Below, one piece after another: positions 24,889 to 33,427 of a stretch of DNA of 41,928 nt (within the stretch, counting starts at the first letter, position 1; each line of letters starts with the position of its first letter). The notes under the pieces are model-generated. The model was given only the letters and a program-made list of their open reading frames with translations, ran no database searches and was not told the DNA's origin. Origin of the DNA: Saccharospirillum sp. (GTDB lineage: Bacteria > Pseudomonadota > Gammaproteobacteria > Pseudomonadales > Natronospirillaceae). The stretch lies in NCBI GenBank assembly GCA_022565595.1, contig JAIUML010000034.1, positions 1 to 41,928 on the forward strand, in the 5' to 3' direction. The position numbers were made by a program, and so were the translations under genes.

Positions 24889-26654
24889 TCGCTGTCCTCC
24901 CGTTTCTCGGGCCGTTGATCCCACTCCACCTCATCGTCGGTCAGATGTTGTGGAATATAATCCTCTTTGGCACCGGGTACGCTGTAATCGTATGCCCAGC
25001 GATGGACCACTGGCAGTTTATCACCCCAGTTGCCGTGTCCGGGTGGCACGTTGGGGGTGTGCCATTCCAGTGAAGTGGCTTTCCAGGGGTTACGTTCGGA
25101 TTTTGGTCCATAACGCAGCGTCCAGAAGACATTGAACAGGAAGATCAATTGCGCCAGGGCGACGATGATCACTGCAATGGTTATGTTCTCGTTCAGTGTA
25201 TGGACAGACTGCGGTAAATAGCTGGCATCGCCCAGGGCGTAGTAACGCCTTGGCACGCCCATTATTCCGATATAGTGCATCGGCAAGAATATGCTGTAGG
25301 CACCGATAAAAGTAACCCAGAAGTGCAGCTTGCCCATGCCGGTATGCAACTGCTTGCCGCTGATCAACGGGAACCAGTGGTAGATGGAAGCATAGAGCAC
25401 CAGTATCGGGCTGACCCCCATGACCATATGGAAGTGGGCCACCACGAAAAAGGTATCCGACAGGGGCAGGTCAACAATCACATTGCCGAGGAAGAGGCCA
25501 CTCATGCCGCCATGGGTGAAGGTAAAAATAAAGCCAATGGCAAACAGCATGGGCACCGTCAATTGTATATTGCCTCGCCAGAGCGTCAGCACCCAGTTGT
25601 ACACCTTGATCGCCGTAGGTACAGCGATAATCAGCGTCGAAGTCGCAAAGAAAAAGCCAAAATAGGGGTTCATGCCACTGACATACATATGGTGTGCCCA
25701 AACAATAAAGCTCAGCCCGCCGATGATCACGATGGCCCACACCATCATCCGATAGCCAAAGATGTTCTTGCGAGCATGAATGCTGAGCACATCACTGACC
25801 ATGCCAAAGGCTGGCAAGGCAACAATATAGACTTCCGGGTGGCCGAAAAACCAGAACAGATGCTGGAACAACAGCGGGCTGCCACCTTCATGATCCATGG
25901 GCTCACCGAGCGACATGATGGCAGGCATGAAGAAGCTGGTGCCCAGGGTGGCATCGAGCATCATCATGATGGCACTGACCAGCAAAGCCGGGAACGCAAA
26001 GAGACCGAGAATGGTGGCGATAAAAATGCCCCAGATGGTCAACGGCATGCGCATCAAGGTCATGCCGTGCGTCCGTGCCTGCAAAATGGTGGTGATGTAG
26101 TTCAGGCCGCCCATGGTGAAGGCGATGATAAAAATGCCGAGTGAAATCAGCATCAGGTAAATACCCCAGCCTGCGCCGGGTGTCCCCTCAAGAATGGCTT
26201 GCGGTGGGTAGATGGTCCACCCTGCCCCGGTCGGACCTCCAGGCACAAAAAAACTGGCCAGCAGCACGATGACGGAGACCAGATAGAACCAGAAACTGAG
26301 CATGTTCAGCGTCGGGAATACCATATCCCGAGTGCCCAACATCAGCGGTATCATGTAATTGCCGAAACCACCAAGCAACAAAGCGGTCAACAAGTACACC
26401 ACCATGATCATGCCATGCATGGTGACGTATTGCAGGTAAACACCCGGGCTCAGAAAGCCCAGGGTATCCGGAAAGCCCAATTGCAAGCGCATCAGTACCG
26501 AAAGAACCAGGGCAACCAGACCAACAAAGAGGGCGGTACAGCTGTACTGCACGGCAATCACCTTGTGATCCAGACTCCAGACATATTTGCCATAGAAGGT
26601 CTTGGGGTGGTGATCGTCTTTAAAATCTTCATCCGCAAGAGCGATGTGTGTCAT
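24885..26654 (-). CDS. ctaD: Cytochrome c oxidase subunit I, A-type haem-copper oxidase
   Basis: The 589-residue catalytic subunit reduces O2 to water and pumps protons. It has about twelve membrane helices. The binuclear-centre motif FGHPEVY (His about 272, Glu 274, Tyr 276) carries the CuB histidine, the D-channel Glu and the cross-linked Tyr, so it is an A1-type oxidase. WAHHMY supplies further CuB His, and VAHFHMVMG the haem histidines. The D-channel entrance NYMIPLMLGTRDM and the K-channel PTAIK are kept. GGPTGAGWTIYPP is the usual periplasmic loop. It follows subunit II by 22 bases. Confidence 0.96.
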   Translation of the reverse strand: MTHIALADEDFKDDHHPKTFYGKYVWSLDHKVIAVQYSCTALFVGLVALVLSVLMRLQLGFPDTLGFLSPGVYLQYVTMHGMIMVVYLLTALLLGGFGNYMIPLMLGTRDMVFPTLNMLSFWFYLVSVIVLLASFFVPGGPTGAGWTIYPPQAILEGTPGAGWGIYLMLISLGIFIIAFTMGGLNYITTILQARTHGMTLMRMPLTIWGIFIATILGLFAFPALLVSAIMMMLDATLGTSFFMPAIMSLGEPMDHEGGSPLLFQHLFWFFGHPEVYIVALPAFGMVSDVLSIHARKNIFGYRMMVWAIVIIGGLSFIVWAHHMYVSGMNPYFGFFFATSTLIIAVPTAIKVYNWVLTLWRGNIQLTVPMLFAIGFIFTFTHGGMSGLFLGNVIVDLPLSDTFFVVAHFHMVMGVSPILVLYASIYHWFPLISGKQLHTGMGKLHFWVTFIGAYSIFLPMHYIGIMGVPRRYYALGDASYLPQSVHTLNENITIAVIIVALAQLIFLFNVFWTLRYGPKSERNPWKATSLEWHTPNVPPGHGNWGDKLPVVHRWAYDYSVPGAKEDYIPQHLTDDEVEWDQRPEKREDSE

Positions 26655-26676
26655 AAGTAAGGTCCCTTATGGATTT

Positions 26677-28032
26677 TTATTGTAGAGAGCCAATGTACGC
26701 CAGCAGATCGTTCAACCGCTCCGGACTCTGAATGGTGCGCGTCATCAAGCGCATCTGGGTACCGAACTGGTCCTGCTCATGGCGACCGCGCCAACCCATG
26801 CTGTAATGTTCGAGCTGACGTTTCAGATACCAGTCGGCCTGTCCGGCCAGGCCTGGTGCGCCCAGCAATTGGCGACCTTCCGCCTGGTTGCCATGACAGA
26901 CAGCGCAGGACTCATAGATGCGTTTACCCCGTTCAATATCACCACCATTCAAGGTTGGCTCACTGGCCACCAGCGGCAACTGCTCAATGTAACGCAACAA
27001 ATCGGCCTGTGTTTCCTCAGGCACAGTCGAGGCGATGGCAACCATTTGCTGACCCCAGCTATCTTCCGGGTGTGTACCGCGAATGCCCTCGCGGTAATAG
27101 CGCATTTGGCGCTCCATATACCAGTTGTCGAGCATCGTCAGGTTAGGTGCATTCAGAGCGGCATTGCCGGAACCATCCATGCCATGGCAGCCAGCACAGG
27201 TCATATAGAGGGATTCCCCGGCACTGTGATCATAAGCAGGGCGACTCTGTGTCTCTGCAAAGGTCGGGAACTGCGCCAGCCAGGCTTCGAAATCTTCCCG
27301 CTCTTCAATGATGACCTGGCCTCTCATGGTGTAGTGCGCCAGCCCACAAAGCTCCATGCACATGATGTCAAAGGTGCCTTTCAAGCTCGGTGTAAACCAC
27401 TGGTAACTCTGAATGCCGGGCACGGTGTCCATCTTGACCCGGAAATTGGGCACGGCGAAGTTGTGCAAGACATCGTTTGAACGCAGCACCAGTTTGATTG
27501 GCTCATCGATGGGCAGATGCAAACGGTGGCTGTTGATGATGATGTCGTCCTGACTGGCCGGGTCGTTGGGGTCAATCCCGAAGGGGTTTTCCGGTGTCAC
27601 AAAGCGGGCGTTGGCTTGCCCCAGTACACCGTCTTCGCCAGGAAAACGATAGGTCCATTGCCATTGCTGGCCCAGCGCCTCAACCTCGTTGGCCTCCTCT
27701 GGAACATTCACGAAGTTGGCCCAGACAACCAGGCCCGGTGCCAACATGGCAATGACACCGATGGACGTCAGAATGGTCAACCAGCTTTCCAGCGGTTTGT
27801 TTTCAGGGTCGTAGGTCGCGCGGCGGTTTTTGTCGTAGCGATAATAGAAAACCACCCAAACCAGAAAAAGATTCACCAGAACAAAGACAATACCGGTGAC
27901 CCAGAAGGCGAGATTGATGGTGCTATCAATGGAACCCCAATTGGAGGCCAAGGGGGTCAGCCACCAGGGGCTTGCAAAATGCAGCACAACAGTGGCCACG
28001 ATAAGGGCCAAGAGTACCCATGCGATCAGCAT
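26677..28032 (-). CDS. Cytochrome c oxidase subunit II fused to two cytochrome c domains (caa3-type)
   Basis: The 451-residue protein has a hydrophobic N-terminal segment and two membrane helices (about 39-64 and 85-107). A periplasmic CuA domain follows with ligands His190 (HNFAVPN), Cys225, Glu227, Cys229, His233 and Met236 (CMELCGLAHYTM). Two class I cytochrome c domains come next, with haem motifs CAGCH (Cys279) and CAVCH (Cys376). It accepts electrons and passes them to subunit I. Most caa3 subunits have one fused haem c domain; here there are two. Each domain has a YMERQM or YLKRQL motif followed by RGTHPED or RGRHEQD, as in di-haem c4-like proteins. AAGGAAAAACT precedes the ATG. Confidence 0.94.
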   Translation of the reverse strand: MLIAWVLLALIVATVVLHFASPWWLTPLASNWGSIDSTINLAFWVTGIVFVLVNLFLVWVVFYYRYDKNRRATYDPENKPLESWLTILTSIGVIAMLAPGLVVWANFVNVPEEANEVEALGQQWQWTYRFPGEDGVLGQANARFVTPENPFGIDPNDPASQDDIIINSHRLHLPIDEPIKLVLRSNDVLHNFAVPNFRVKMDTVPGIQSYQWFTPSLKGTFDIMCMELCGLAHYTMRGQVIIEEREDFEAWLAQFPTFAETQSRPAYDHSAGESLYMTCAGCHGMDGSGNAALNAPNLTMLDNWYMERQMRYYREGIRGTHPEDSWGQQMVAIASTVPEETQADLLRYIEQLPLVASEPTLNGGDIERGKRIYESCAVCHGNQAEGRQLLGAPGLAGQADWYLKRQLEHYSMGWRGRHEQDQFGTQMRLMTRTIQSPERLNDLLAYIGSLQ

Positions 28033-28130
28033 AGTTTTTCCTTATTGTTATTCTGAATACAGCCAGGGGCCATTGCAGCCCCATTCACCGATTTCTAAAG
28101 TACGGCATGAGCGTGCTTAGCGCTAGCGAC

Positions 28131-28664
28131 TCATACTCGCTTGAGTTTGGAAAAAGGTGAAATAAAATGGCGATCGATGGCAGCAAATCGGGCCTCTGGA
28201 TGACGCTCTTCCATCACCTTGCGTACCGCCTCTTCCTGGTCTTTCTTGGTATAAATCAAAATCAGGTATTTGCCATTTTCGATATCATCATGGAATGGCT
28301 GTAGCTTCTTGTTCTCTGTATCAACACCCCACAAGCCCCCTTCCCAGATCCCGAACAACGTCAAAACCGCGACAAAAATCAGATTGACCCATATCGGGAT
28401 ATTGGGGCTGAAGACTCCGGTAGCATTGAAAATCAACAACAACAGCAAGCTGGCACAAAAGCCAATAACACCACCGATAACGGAGCTGTGGTAGAGATCC
28501 AGTGTTTCTATATAGTTCGCTGATTGCAGGTGTTTCTGGCTCAGCCCGGATTCGTCCTTGCTGACAATGTGAAGATACCAGTCGGACACCCCGACATTAT
28601 GCAGATCGTTGGCGATTTCTTCGCTTTCTTTCAAAGTCGGAGATAGGTAATACAAGCACTTCAT
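28131..28664 (-). CDS. Conserved membrane protein of unknown function
   Basis: The 177-residue protein starts MKCLYYLSPTLKESEEIAND, with a soluble ferredoxin-like half (about 1-55). Two membrane helices, SSVIGGVIGFCASLLLLLIF and IWVNLIFVAVLTLFGIWEGG, follow, then a soluble tail with FHDDIENGKYLILIY and RHFISPFSKL. I recall similar uncharacterised proteins in pseudomonads but cannot assign a function. The start ATG at 28664 has GAGGGG upstream; the open frame extends to 28712. It lies 98 bases upstream of the oxidase operon on the same strand and may be co-transcribed. Confidence 0.75.
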   Translation of the reverse strand: MKCLYYLSPTLKESEEIANDLHNVGVSDWYLHIVSKDESGLSQKHLQSANYIETLDLYHSSVIGGVIGFCASLLLLLIFNATGVFSPNIPIWVNLIFVAVLTLFGIWEGGLWGVDTENKKLQPFHDDIENGKYLILIYTKKDQEEAVRKVMEERHPEARFAAIDRHFISPFSKLKRV

Positions 28665-28771
28665 GGCGGCCCCTCTTGTTATCATCTTCACGGCACTACT
28701 GCTTATGGCCAACCCCGGTTGAAGCCCACAACCCTGCTGCAGGAAATGCAGGTCGGTTGCGTCTTACTGGC

Positions 28772-28790
28772 CACTGCTGTAACAGCAGTG
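28772..28790. repeat. Perfect palindrome upstream of the membrane-protein gene
   Basis: Arms CACTGCTGT and ACAGCAGTG flank one central A. It lies 108 bases upstream of the ATG at 28664. On the plus strand TCGCTGTTTTTTC follows, so it could be an intrinsic terminator for a plus-strand transcript; on the minus strand it could be an operator. Confidence 0.5.
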
Positions 28791-29041
28791 TCGCTGTTTT
28801 TTCACCAAGTACCCTCTTAACCTAATCGAACTTCGTTAAATTTCAAACTATCAGAAGATTGCTCAATGCCAAATCGTGTAATAGCGCCTTTACCTGAGAG
28901 GCAATCAGAAATCAGGAATACCTCTACAAATAACCTTTAAAAACAATCACCTGGATCTAATTAATATTTTTTTAATCTAATATAAACAAAGGTTTTTTAG
29001 ACATTAATACTCTTAGCAGATTTTTTTTAACGGAAATGGGT

Positions 29042-29081
29042 ATAAAGAAAGCACCCTGCCCCGAACAGTATTCAGGGCAGG
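29042..29081 (-). terminator. Intrinsic terminator after the Usp gene
   Basis: On the minus strand CCTGCCC and GGGCAGG pair (7 bases, extended by GAA/TTC past a mismatch), followed by the T-rich GTGCTTTCTTTAT. It begins 14 bases beyond the Usp stop and ends the TRAP-transporter operon. Confidence 0.75.
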
Positions 29082-29094
29082 CTCTAACCATGTT

Positions 29095-29529
29095 CTAAGG
29101 TTTGACCACCAACACAGGAATATCGGTTTTAGCGATCACCTTGTTGGCCACGGTCCCAATAACCTGGCGTTCAAAGCGGCGATACTTGTGACTGGCCATA
29201 ACGATCAAATCCGCCTGGCTGGCAATGGCCTGCTGGATAATAACGTCCACTGGCTTGCCCTCTGCCACCAGACATTGGTAGCGAATTGATCGGCCCTGAA
29301 GGCTCTCTTTCGCTGCCTCGGCCAGGTTGGCATTTGCCTCACGCAGAAAATCGTTGAATGCCTGTTTGGGAAAATAACTCCCCACCATTGGCATGTTGTA
29401 TCCTGGCACCACGTTAAGCAGTACCAGTTCTGCCTTGAAGTGTTCAGCCAGGTCAGCGGCAACGGTCGCTGCCTTGTCTGAAAACCCGCCTTCATTCAAA
29501 TCGATGGGGACCAGTATTTTATGGTACAT
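29095..29529 (-). CDS. Universal stress protein family protein linked to the TRAP transporter
   Basis: This 144-residue UspA-fold protein starts MYHKILVPIDLNEGGFSDKA and ends VIAKTDIPVLVVKP. The usual nucleotide-binding motif (G-x2-G-x9-G-S/T) is altered. The region MASHKYRRFERQVIGT keeps only the last Gly-Thr and replaces the first two glycines by Ala and Lys, so ATP binding may be lost or changed. The start overlaps the TRAP permease by 11 bases, so they are coupled. In Halomonas elongata the Usp protein TeaD is encoded with, and regulates, the TeaABC TRAP transporter; a similar link is inferred. Confidence 0.88.
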   Translation of the reverse strand: MYHKILVPIDLNEGGFSDKAATVAADLAEHFKAELVLLNVVPGYNMPMVGSYFPKQAFNDFLREANANLAEAAKESLQGRSIRYQCLVAEGKPVDVIIQQAIASQADLIVMASHKYRRFERQVIGTVANKVIAKTDIPVLVVKP

Positions 29530-32110
29530 CGCCTTTCCCTCCGCTCACTTTGAGCATGACTCTGCGCTGATTCCATGCCAACAAGCCCAGTAACACCAAG
29601 GCCGGGATAAACATCCACTCCTTCACCGGCCGTTCTGTGGGAGCCACTATATTGGTCACCTCCCAACCAAAGAACAGGCCCGCTCTGTCGGCAGAGCTGT
29701 TGAATCTGACGCTCTGTACAAAAAGCCTGTCATCCTGCTCACGCAGCATCAATCCAGTGCTGTTCAACCGCTCCTGATAGGTTTCAAGGTTGTTGTCGAT
29801 CGACATAACCACCACCCGGTCGACACGGTTGCCTTCAATATTGGTCCCTGAAACTCTGAGCCGCAAAGGGTCGCCGGGGCGCAGTGTCATCATCCGCTCT
29901 TCCATTTCAACGGCCGAGAACTCTTCCATTGGCGGGTACACCTTGTCCCACCAATAGCCAGGCCGGAACAAGGTGAAGGCAATCAACAACATGGCGACCA
30001 CCTCCCACCAACGCAGTCGAGTAAACCAGTACCTCTGAGTAGCTGCAGCAAACACCAGCATGGCCGTTACCGCGCTGAAAATGGTGACCAGCAGTTGCCA
30101 GATACTCTCTATGCCAATCAACAATAGCTGCGTATTGAAGATGAACATGAACGGCAGAATGGCGGTGCGAATGTCGTAGGTAAACCCCTGGATACCGGTT
30201 TTAATCGGATCCGATCGTGCAATGGCCGCTGCTGCAAAAGCCGCCAGACCGACCGGCGGTGTATCGTCAGCAAGAATGCCAAAGTAGAACACAAAGAGAT
30301 GGACTGCGATCAAAGGCACGATCAAGCCATTGTCGGCACCTACGCTGACAATAACCGGCGCCATGATACTCGAGACAACAATGTAGTTGGCGGTAGTGGG
30401 CAACCCCATCCCCAGAATGACGCAGATCACGGCTGTTAAAATCAACATGGGCAGAATATTGCCGCCTGACAACAACTCCACCACTTCGGTCATCATCTGG
30501 CCGAGGCCAGTCAGCGTGACCGTTCCAACGACAATACCGGCGGCCGCTGTCGCTATGCCGATGCCGATCATGTTGCGGGCACCATTCACCATACCCCACG
30601 CCAGGTCCATGACGCCGGTTTTGAAGCGTTCGAACCAGGCCGCGGCCTCACCTCGAAACAGCCCGATCAAAGGGCGATGGGTGATGACAATAAACATCAT
30701 GAAGGCCACGGCGTAAAAAGCCGATTGCTGTGGGGAATAGCGCTTGATGGTTAAACCCCAGATCAATACCAGCACGGGCACCAGGAAATACAGCCCTGAC
30801 TTGAGCGTCGGCCCGGGCAGTGGCACCTTGACCTCCGGGTCGTTGGGGTCATCGATTTCAAGATCGGGTACGGTCGCCGCCAGACGCAGCAAAGCCAGAT
30901 AAAGAACCACCATGGCGGTCAAGAACAGGGCCGCCCCCATCGACGGACCAAAAACACTGTCCAGCCAGCCAGTGCCATAGTACACAGCAAAACTCAACAG
31001 CATGAACACCATAATGGTGGTAATCCATGTCAGAAGTCGCTCGGACAGAGTCGGATTATGAGGCCTTGGCAAGCCCTTCATGTTGGCCTTTACCGCTTCC
31101 AGATGCACGATGTACATCAAGGCAACATAGGAGATCAGTGCTGGCAACAGAGCGTGTTTTATGACTTCCAGGTAAGGAATCCCGACATACTCTACCATTA
31201 GAAAGGCAGCAGCACCCATGATGGGGGGCGTCAGTTGTCCATTGGTTGAAGCCGCTACTTCAATGGCGCCGGCCTTGGTGCCAGGGAATCCCACTCGCTT
31301 CATCAGCGGAATGGTGAAGGTTCCGGTCGTCACTACATTGGCGATGGAAGACCCGGAAATAACACCGCTCAAGCCGGACGAAACCACGGCCGCCTTGGCA
31401 GGTCCACCGCGCATATGGCCCAACAACGAAAACGCCAGCTTGATGAAATAGTTACCCGCACCGGCGCGTTCGAGCAGGGCTCCGAACAACACAAACAGAA
31501 AGACGAAAGACACAGAAACACCAAGGGCAACACCGAAAACCCCTTCCGTGCTCAACCATTGATGCGAAACGATGCGGCGTATACTGGAGCCACCATGAGA
31601 AATAACATCCGGCATGTAAGGGCCGAAATAGGTATAGAGCAGAAAAACCGTTGCGACGATCATCAAGGGTTTGCCCAGAGATCGTCGTGTTGCTTCAAGC
31701 AGTAAAAGGATGCCGATAACACCAATCGTTACATCCGCTGGGGTGGCGGCACCGGAGCGGCGCACCAGTTCAGCACGAAACACCATCAAATAGAAAATGG
31801 CAATCAAAGCCAGCGCCATCATCAGCCAATCGTACCAGGGCAGCACGGAACGATCGGAGCGACGCGTGGCCGGATAAAAGGTAAAGGCAAAAACCATGGC
31901 GAAGGCCAGATGAACAATTTTGGCCTGGTCTTCATTCAATACGAAAAAATTAAAGGCATAGGGCAAAGGTGAGGCATACCAGAGCTGAAACAAAGTCCAG
32001 ACAAAGAGCAAAGCGAGGAAGAACCGCTCCAGACCTTTACTCAGTTGGCGAGAACCCGTCTCCGATTGCGCGACTGCCACCACTTCGTCACGTGCAACAT
32101 CCTGAGTCAT
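29519..32110 (-). CDS. TRAP transporter fused 4TM/12TM permease with C-terminal DUF3394-like extension
   Basis: The 863-residue membrane protein joins the small (DctQ-like) and large (DctM-like) TRAP subunits, as usual for TAXI-type systems. Conserved stretches are GALLERAGAGNYFIKLA, KAAVVSSGLSGVISGSSIAN, STNGQLTPPIMGAAAFLM, GMGLPTTANYIVVSS and LADDTPPVGLAAFAAAA. After the last transporter helices, a periplasmic PDZ-like segment of about 120 residues (MMTLRPGDPLRLRVSG) and one final helix form the DUF3394-type tail. I chose the ATG at 32110; upstream only a TTG extends the frame. It should import an organic anion by ion symport using the TAXI protein encoded upstream. Confidence 0.93.
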   Translation of the reverse strand: MTQDVARDEVVAVAQSETGSRQLSKGLERFFLALLFVWTLFQLWYASPLPYAFNFFVLNEDQAKIVHLAFAMVFAFTFYPATRRSDRSVLPWYDWLMMALALIAIFYLMVFRAELVRRSGAATPADVTIGVIGILLLLEATRRSLGKPLMIVATVFLLYTYFGPYMPDVISHGGSSIRRIVSHQWLSTEGVFGVALGVSVSFVFLFVLFGALLERAGAGNYFIKLAFSLLGHMRGGPAKAAVVSSGLSGVISGSSIANVVTTGTFTIPLMKRVGFPGTKAGAIEVAASTNGQLTPPIMGAAAFLMVEYVGIPYLEVIKHALLPALISYVALMYIVHLEAVKANMKGLPRPHNPTLSERLLTWITTIMVFMLLSFAVYYGTGWLDSVFGPSMGAALFLTAMVVLYLALLRLAATVPDLEIDDPNDPEVKVPLPGPTLKSGLYFLVPVLVLIWGLTIKRYSPQQSAFYAVAFMMFIVITHRPLIGLFRGEAAAWFERFKTGVMDLAWGMVNGARNMIGIGIATAAAGIVVGTVTLTGLGQMMTEVVELLSGGNILPMLILTAVICVILGMGLPTTANYIVVSSIMAPVIVSVGADNGLIVPLIAVHLFVFYFGILADDTPPVGLAAFAAAAIARSDPIKTGIQGFTYDIRTAILPFMFIFNTQLLLIGIESIWQLLVTIFSAVTAMLVFAAATQRYWFTRLRWWEVVAMLLIAFTLFRPGYWWDKVYPPMEEFSAVEMEERMMTLRPGDPLRLRVSGTNIEGNRVDRVVVMSIDNNLETYQERLNSTGLMLREQDDRLFVQSVRFNSSADRAGLFFGWEVTNIVAPTERPVKEWMFIPALVLLGLLAWNQRRVMLKVSGGKGDVP

Positions 32111-32203
32111 GGGAGTGTCCGTTCGGCCGCACCGGGACTGTGCAGCCTTTGTTATTGTTGTTGCTCCAGCCAATGAGCCTGTCGGACTCCCGGGGCCGGA
32201 AGT

Positions 32204-32231
32204 TAAAAGAGCCAGAGCAAAGATCTCTGGC
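32204..32231 (-). terminator. Terminator-like stem between the TAXI and TRAP permease genes
   Basis: On the minus strand GCCAGAG and CTCTGGC pair perfectly (7 bases, 7-base loop), followed by TCTTTTAA. It could partly terminate after the binding-protein gene, giving more binding protein than permease. Confidence 0.6.
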
Positions 32232-32240
32232 CCCAGTAGT

Positions 32241-32295
32241 GGCCCAGGTGTGACGTTGTGTCACAGCAAACGTCGCAGCTGGGCCGCTTTTTTTT
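32241..32295 (+). terminator. Strong intrinsic terminator oriented on the plus strand
   Basis: GGCCCAG (32241-32247) pairs with CTGGGCC (32279-32285). Past one mismatch the stem continues TGTGACGT with ACGTCGCA, one wobble pair, for about 15 pairs. Then follows GC and eight T (32288-32295). The T-run touches the TAXI stop codon. No plus-strand gene is annotated upstream for more than 11 kb, so this would stop an antisense or small RNA. On the minus strand the same stem has no U-run and may protect the TAXI mRNA end. Confidence 0.6.
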
Positions 32296-33259
32296 ACAGC
32301 AAGCCAGCTTCGCGGAAGTAGCGCGCTGCACCGTCATGCAGTGGTGCCGACAGGCCGTCGCTTACCATTTCTTCCTTCACCAACACACCAAAAGCCGGGT
32401 GCAGATTCTGGAAGGTTTCGAAGTTTTCGAAAACAGCTTTGACTGTCTGGTAAATGACTTCTTCCGAGGCCGCCGTGGAACTTACGAAGGTGGCACCTAC
32501 ACCGAAGGTCGTGACATCATCGGGATTGTTGGGGTACATGCCGCCAGGGATGGTGGCAACTCGATAGTAGTCACGCTCAGCAACGAGCTGATCGATGACG
32601 TCACCACTGACCTCTACCAGTACTGTACGGCAAGCTGTGGTGGCTTCCTGGATCGCTCCGCTGGGGTGGCCTACGGTATAAACCATGGCATCAATGCGGT
32701 TGTCGCACAGTGCCATGGCTTGCTCAGCTGGGCGCAACTCGGAAGTGAGCTGGAAGTCATCTGTTGTCCAGCCATAGGCGTCCATTACGACTTCCATGGT
32801 GCCGCGCTGACCAGAACCCGGGTTGCCGATATTGACTCGCTTGCCTTTGAGGTCTTCAAAGTGTCGTATGCCTGAATCGGCGCGAGCTACAACAGTGAAT
32901 GGTTCTGGATGTATCGAGAAGACCGCACGCAGTTCGGTGAAAGGGCCGTCCTCTTCAAAACGGCTTGAGCCGTTGTAGGCATGAAACTGCCAATCGGACT
33001 GAACCACACCCATATCCAGGTCATTCAAACGAATACCATTAAGGTTGGCAATGGAGCCACCGGTACTCTCTACTGAACAACGGATACCATGCTCACTGCG
33101 GTTTGCATTTACCAGCCGGCAAATGGAACCACCAGTCGGGTAATAAACCCCGGTAACACCACCGGTACCAATGGTCACAAACTGCTGTTGTGCCTGTACC
33201 GAAAAGGTTGCTGCGGTCAAACCGGCTGCCAGGATGGCGGTTGTCATCAATCGTTTCAT
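32294..33259 (-). CDS. TAXI family TRAP transporter substrate-binding protein
   Basis: The 321-residue periplasmic protein has a signal peptide [20 protein letters not shown] ending VQA before [20 protein letters not shown]. That segment and [20 protein letters not shown] plus [20 protein letters not shown] are hallmarks of TAXI proteins, which in characterised cases bind glutamate or similar acids. It delivers substrate to the fused permease encoded next. GGTAGGACGACG precedes the ATG. The substrate cannot be read from sequence. Confidence 0.94.
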   Translation of the reverse strand: MKRLMTTAILAAGLTAATFSVQAQQQFVTIGTGGVTGVYYPTGGSICRLVNANRSEHGIRCSVESTGGSIANLNGIRLNDLDMGVVQSDWQFHAYNGSSRFEEDGPFTELRAVFSIHPEPFTVVARADSGIRHFEDLKGKRVNIGNPGSGQRGTMEVVMDAYGWTTDDFQLTSELRPAEQAMALCDNRIDAMVYTVGHPSGAIQEATTACRTVLVEVSGDVIDQLVAERDYYRVATIPGGMYPNNPDDVTTFGVGATFVSSTAASEEVIYQTVKAVFENFETFQNLHPAFGVLVKEEMVSDGLSAPLHDGAARYFREAGLL

Positions 33260-33347
33260 CGTCGTCCTACCTCTTCTTCTTTTTTGAAATAAGAGCGAGA
33301 CTACTCAGGCGGTGCTAGAGCAATCCAATCGCTCGCGTCATTCCTTC

Positions 33348-33374
33348 AAGGGCACAACTGGCGTTGTGCCCCTT
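33348..33374 (-). terminator. Terminator stem after the acyl-CoA ligase gene
   Basis: Perfect 9-base arms GGGCACAAC and GTTGTGCCC with a 4-base loop, extended by AAG/CTT past one bulged base, lie between the CoA ligase stop (33428) and the TAXI gene. U-runs are absent, so termination may be partial or factor-dependent. Confidence 0.55.
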
Positions 33375-33427
33375 AGCGCAATTAGCCTAGCCTGGATGCC
33401 ACTAAAGGACAAACTGGCTGGCCTGCT

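Larger units (their letters stand above)
28665..29094. other. 430-base AT-rich intergenic region
   Basis: No coding frame is convincing. It holds the palindrome at 28772-28790, a strongly A/T-rich middle (28910-29035, with runs of T), and the terminator of the Usp gene at 29042-29081. The region must contain the promoter of the membrane-protein/oxidase genes, but no clear pair of elements stands out. Confidence 0.6.

Noticed and set aside
25275..26144. A 289-residue His/Gln-rich plus-strand frame
   Set aside because: It is antisense to cytochrome oxidase subunit I, and its odd composition is the mirror of membrane-helix codons.
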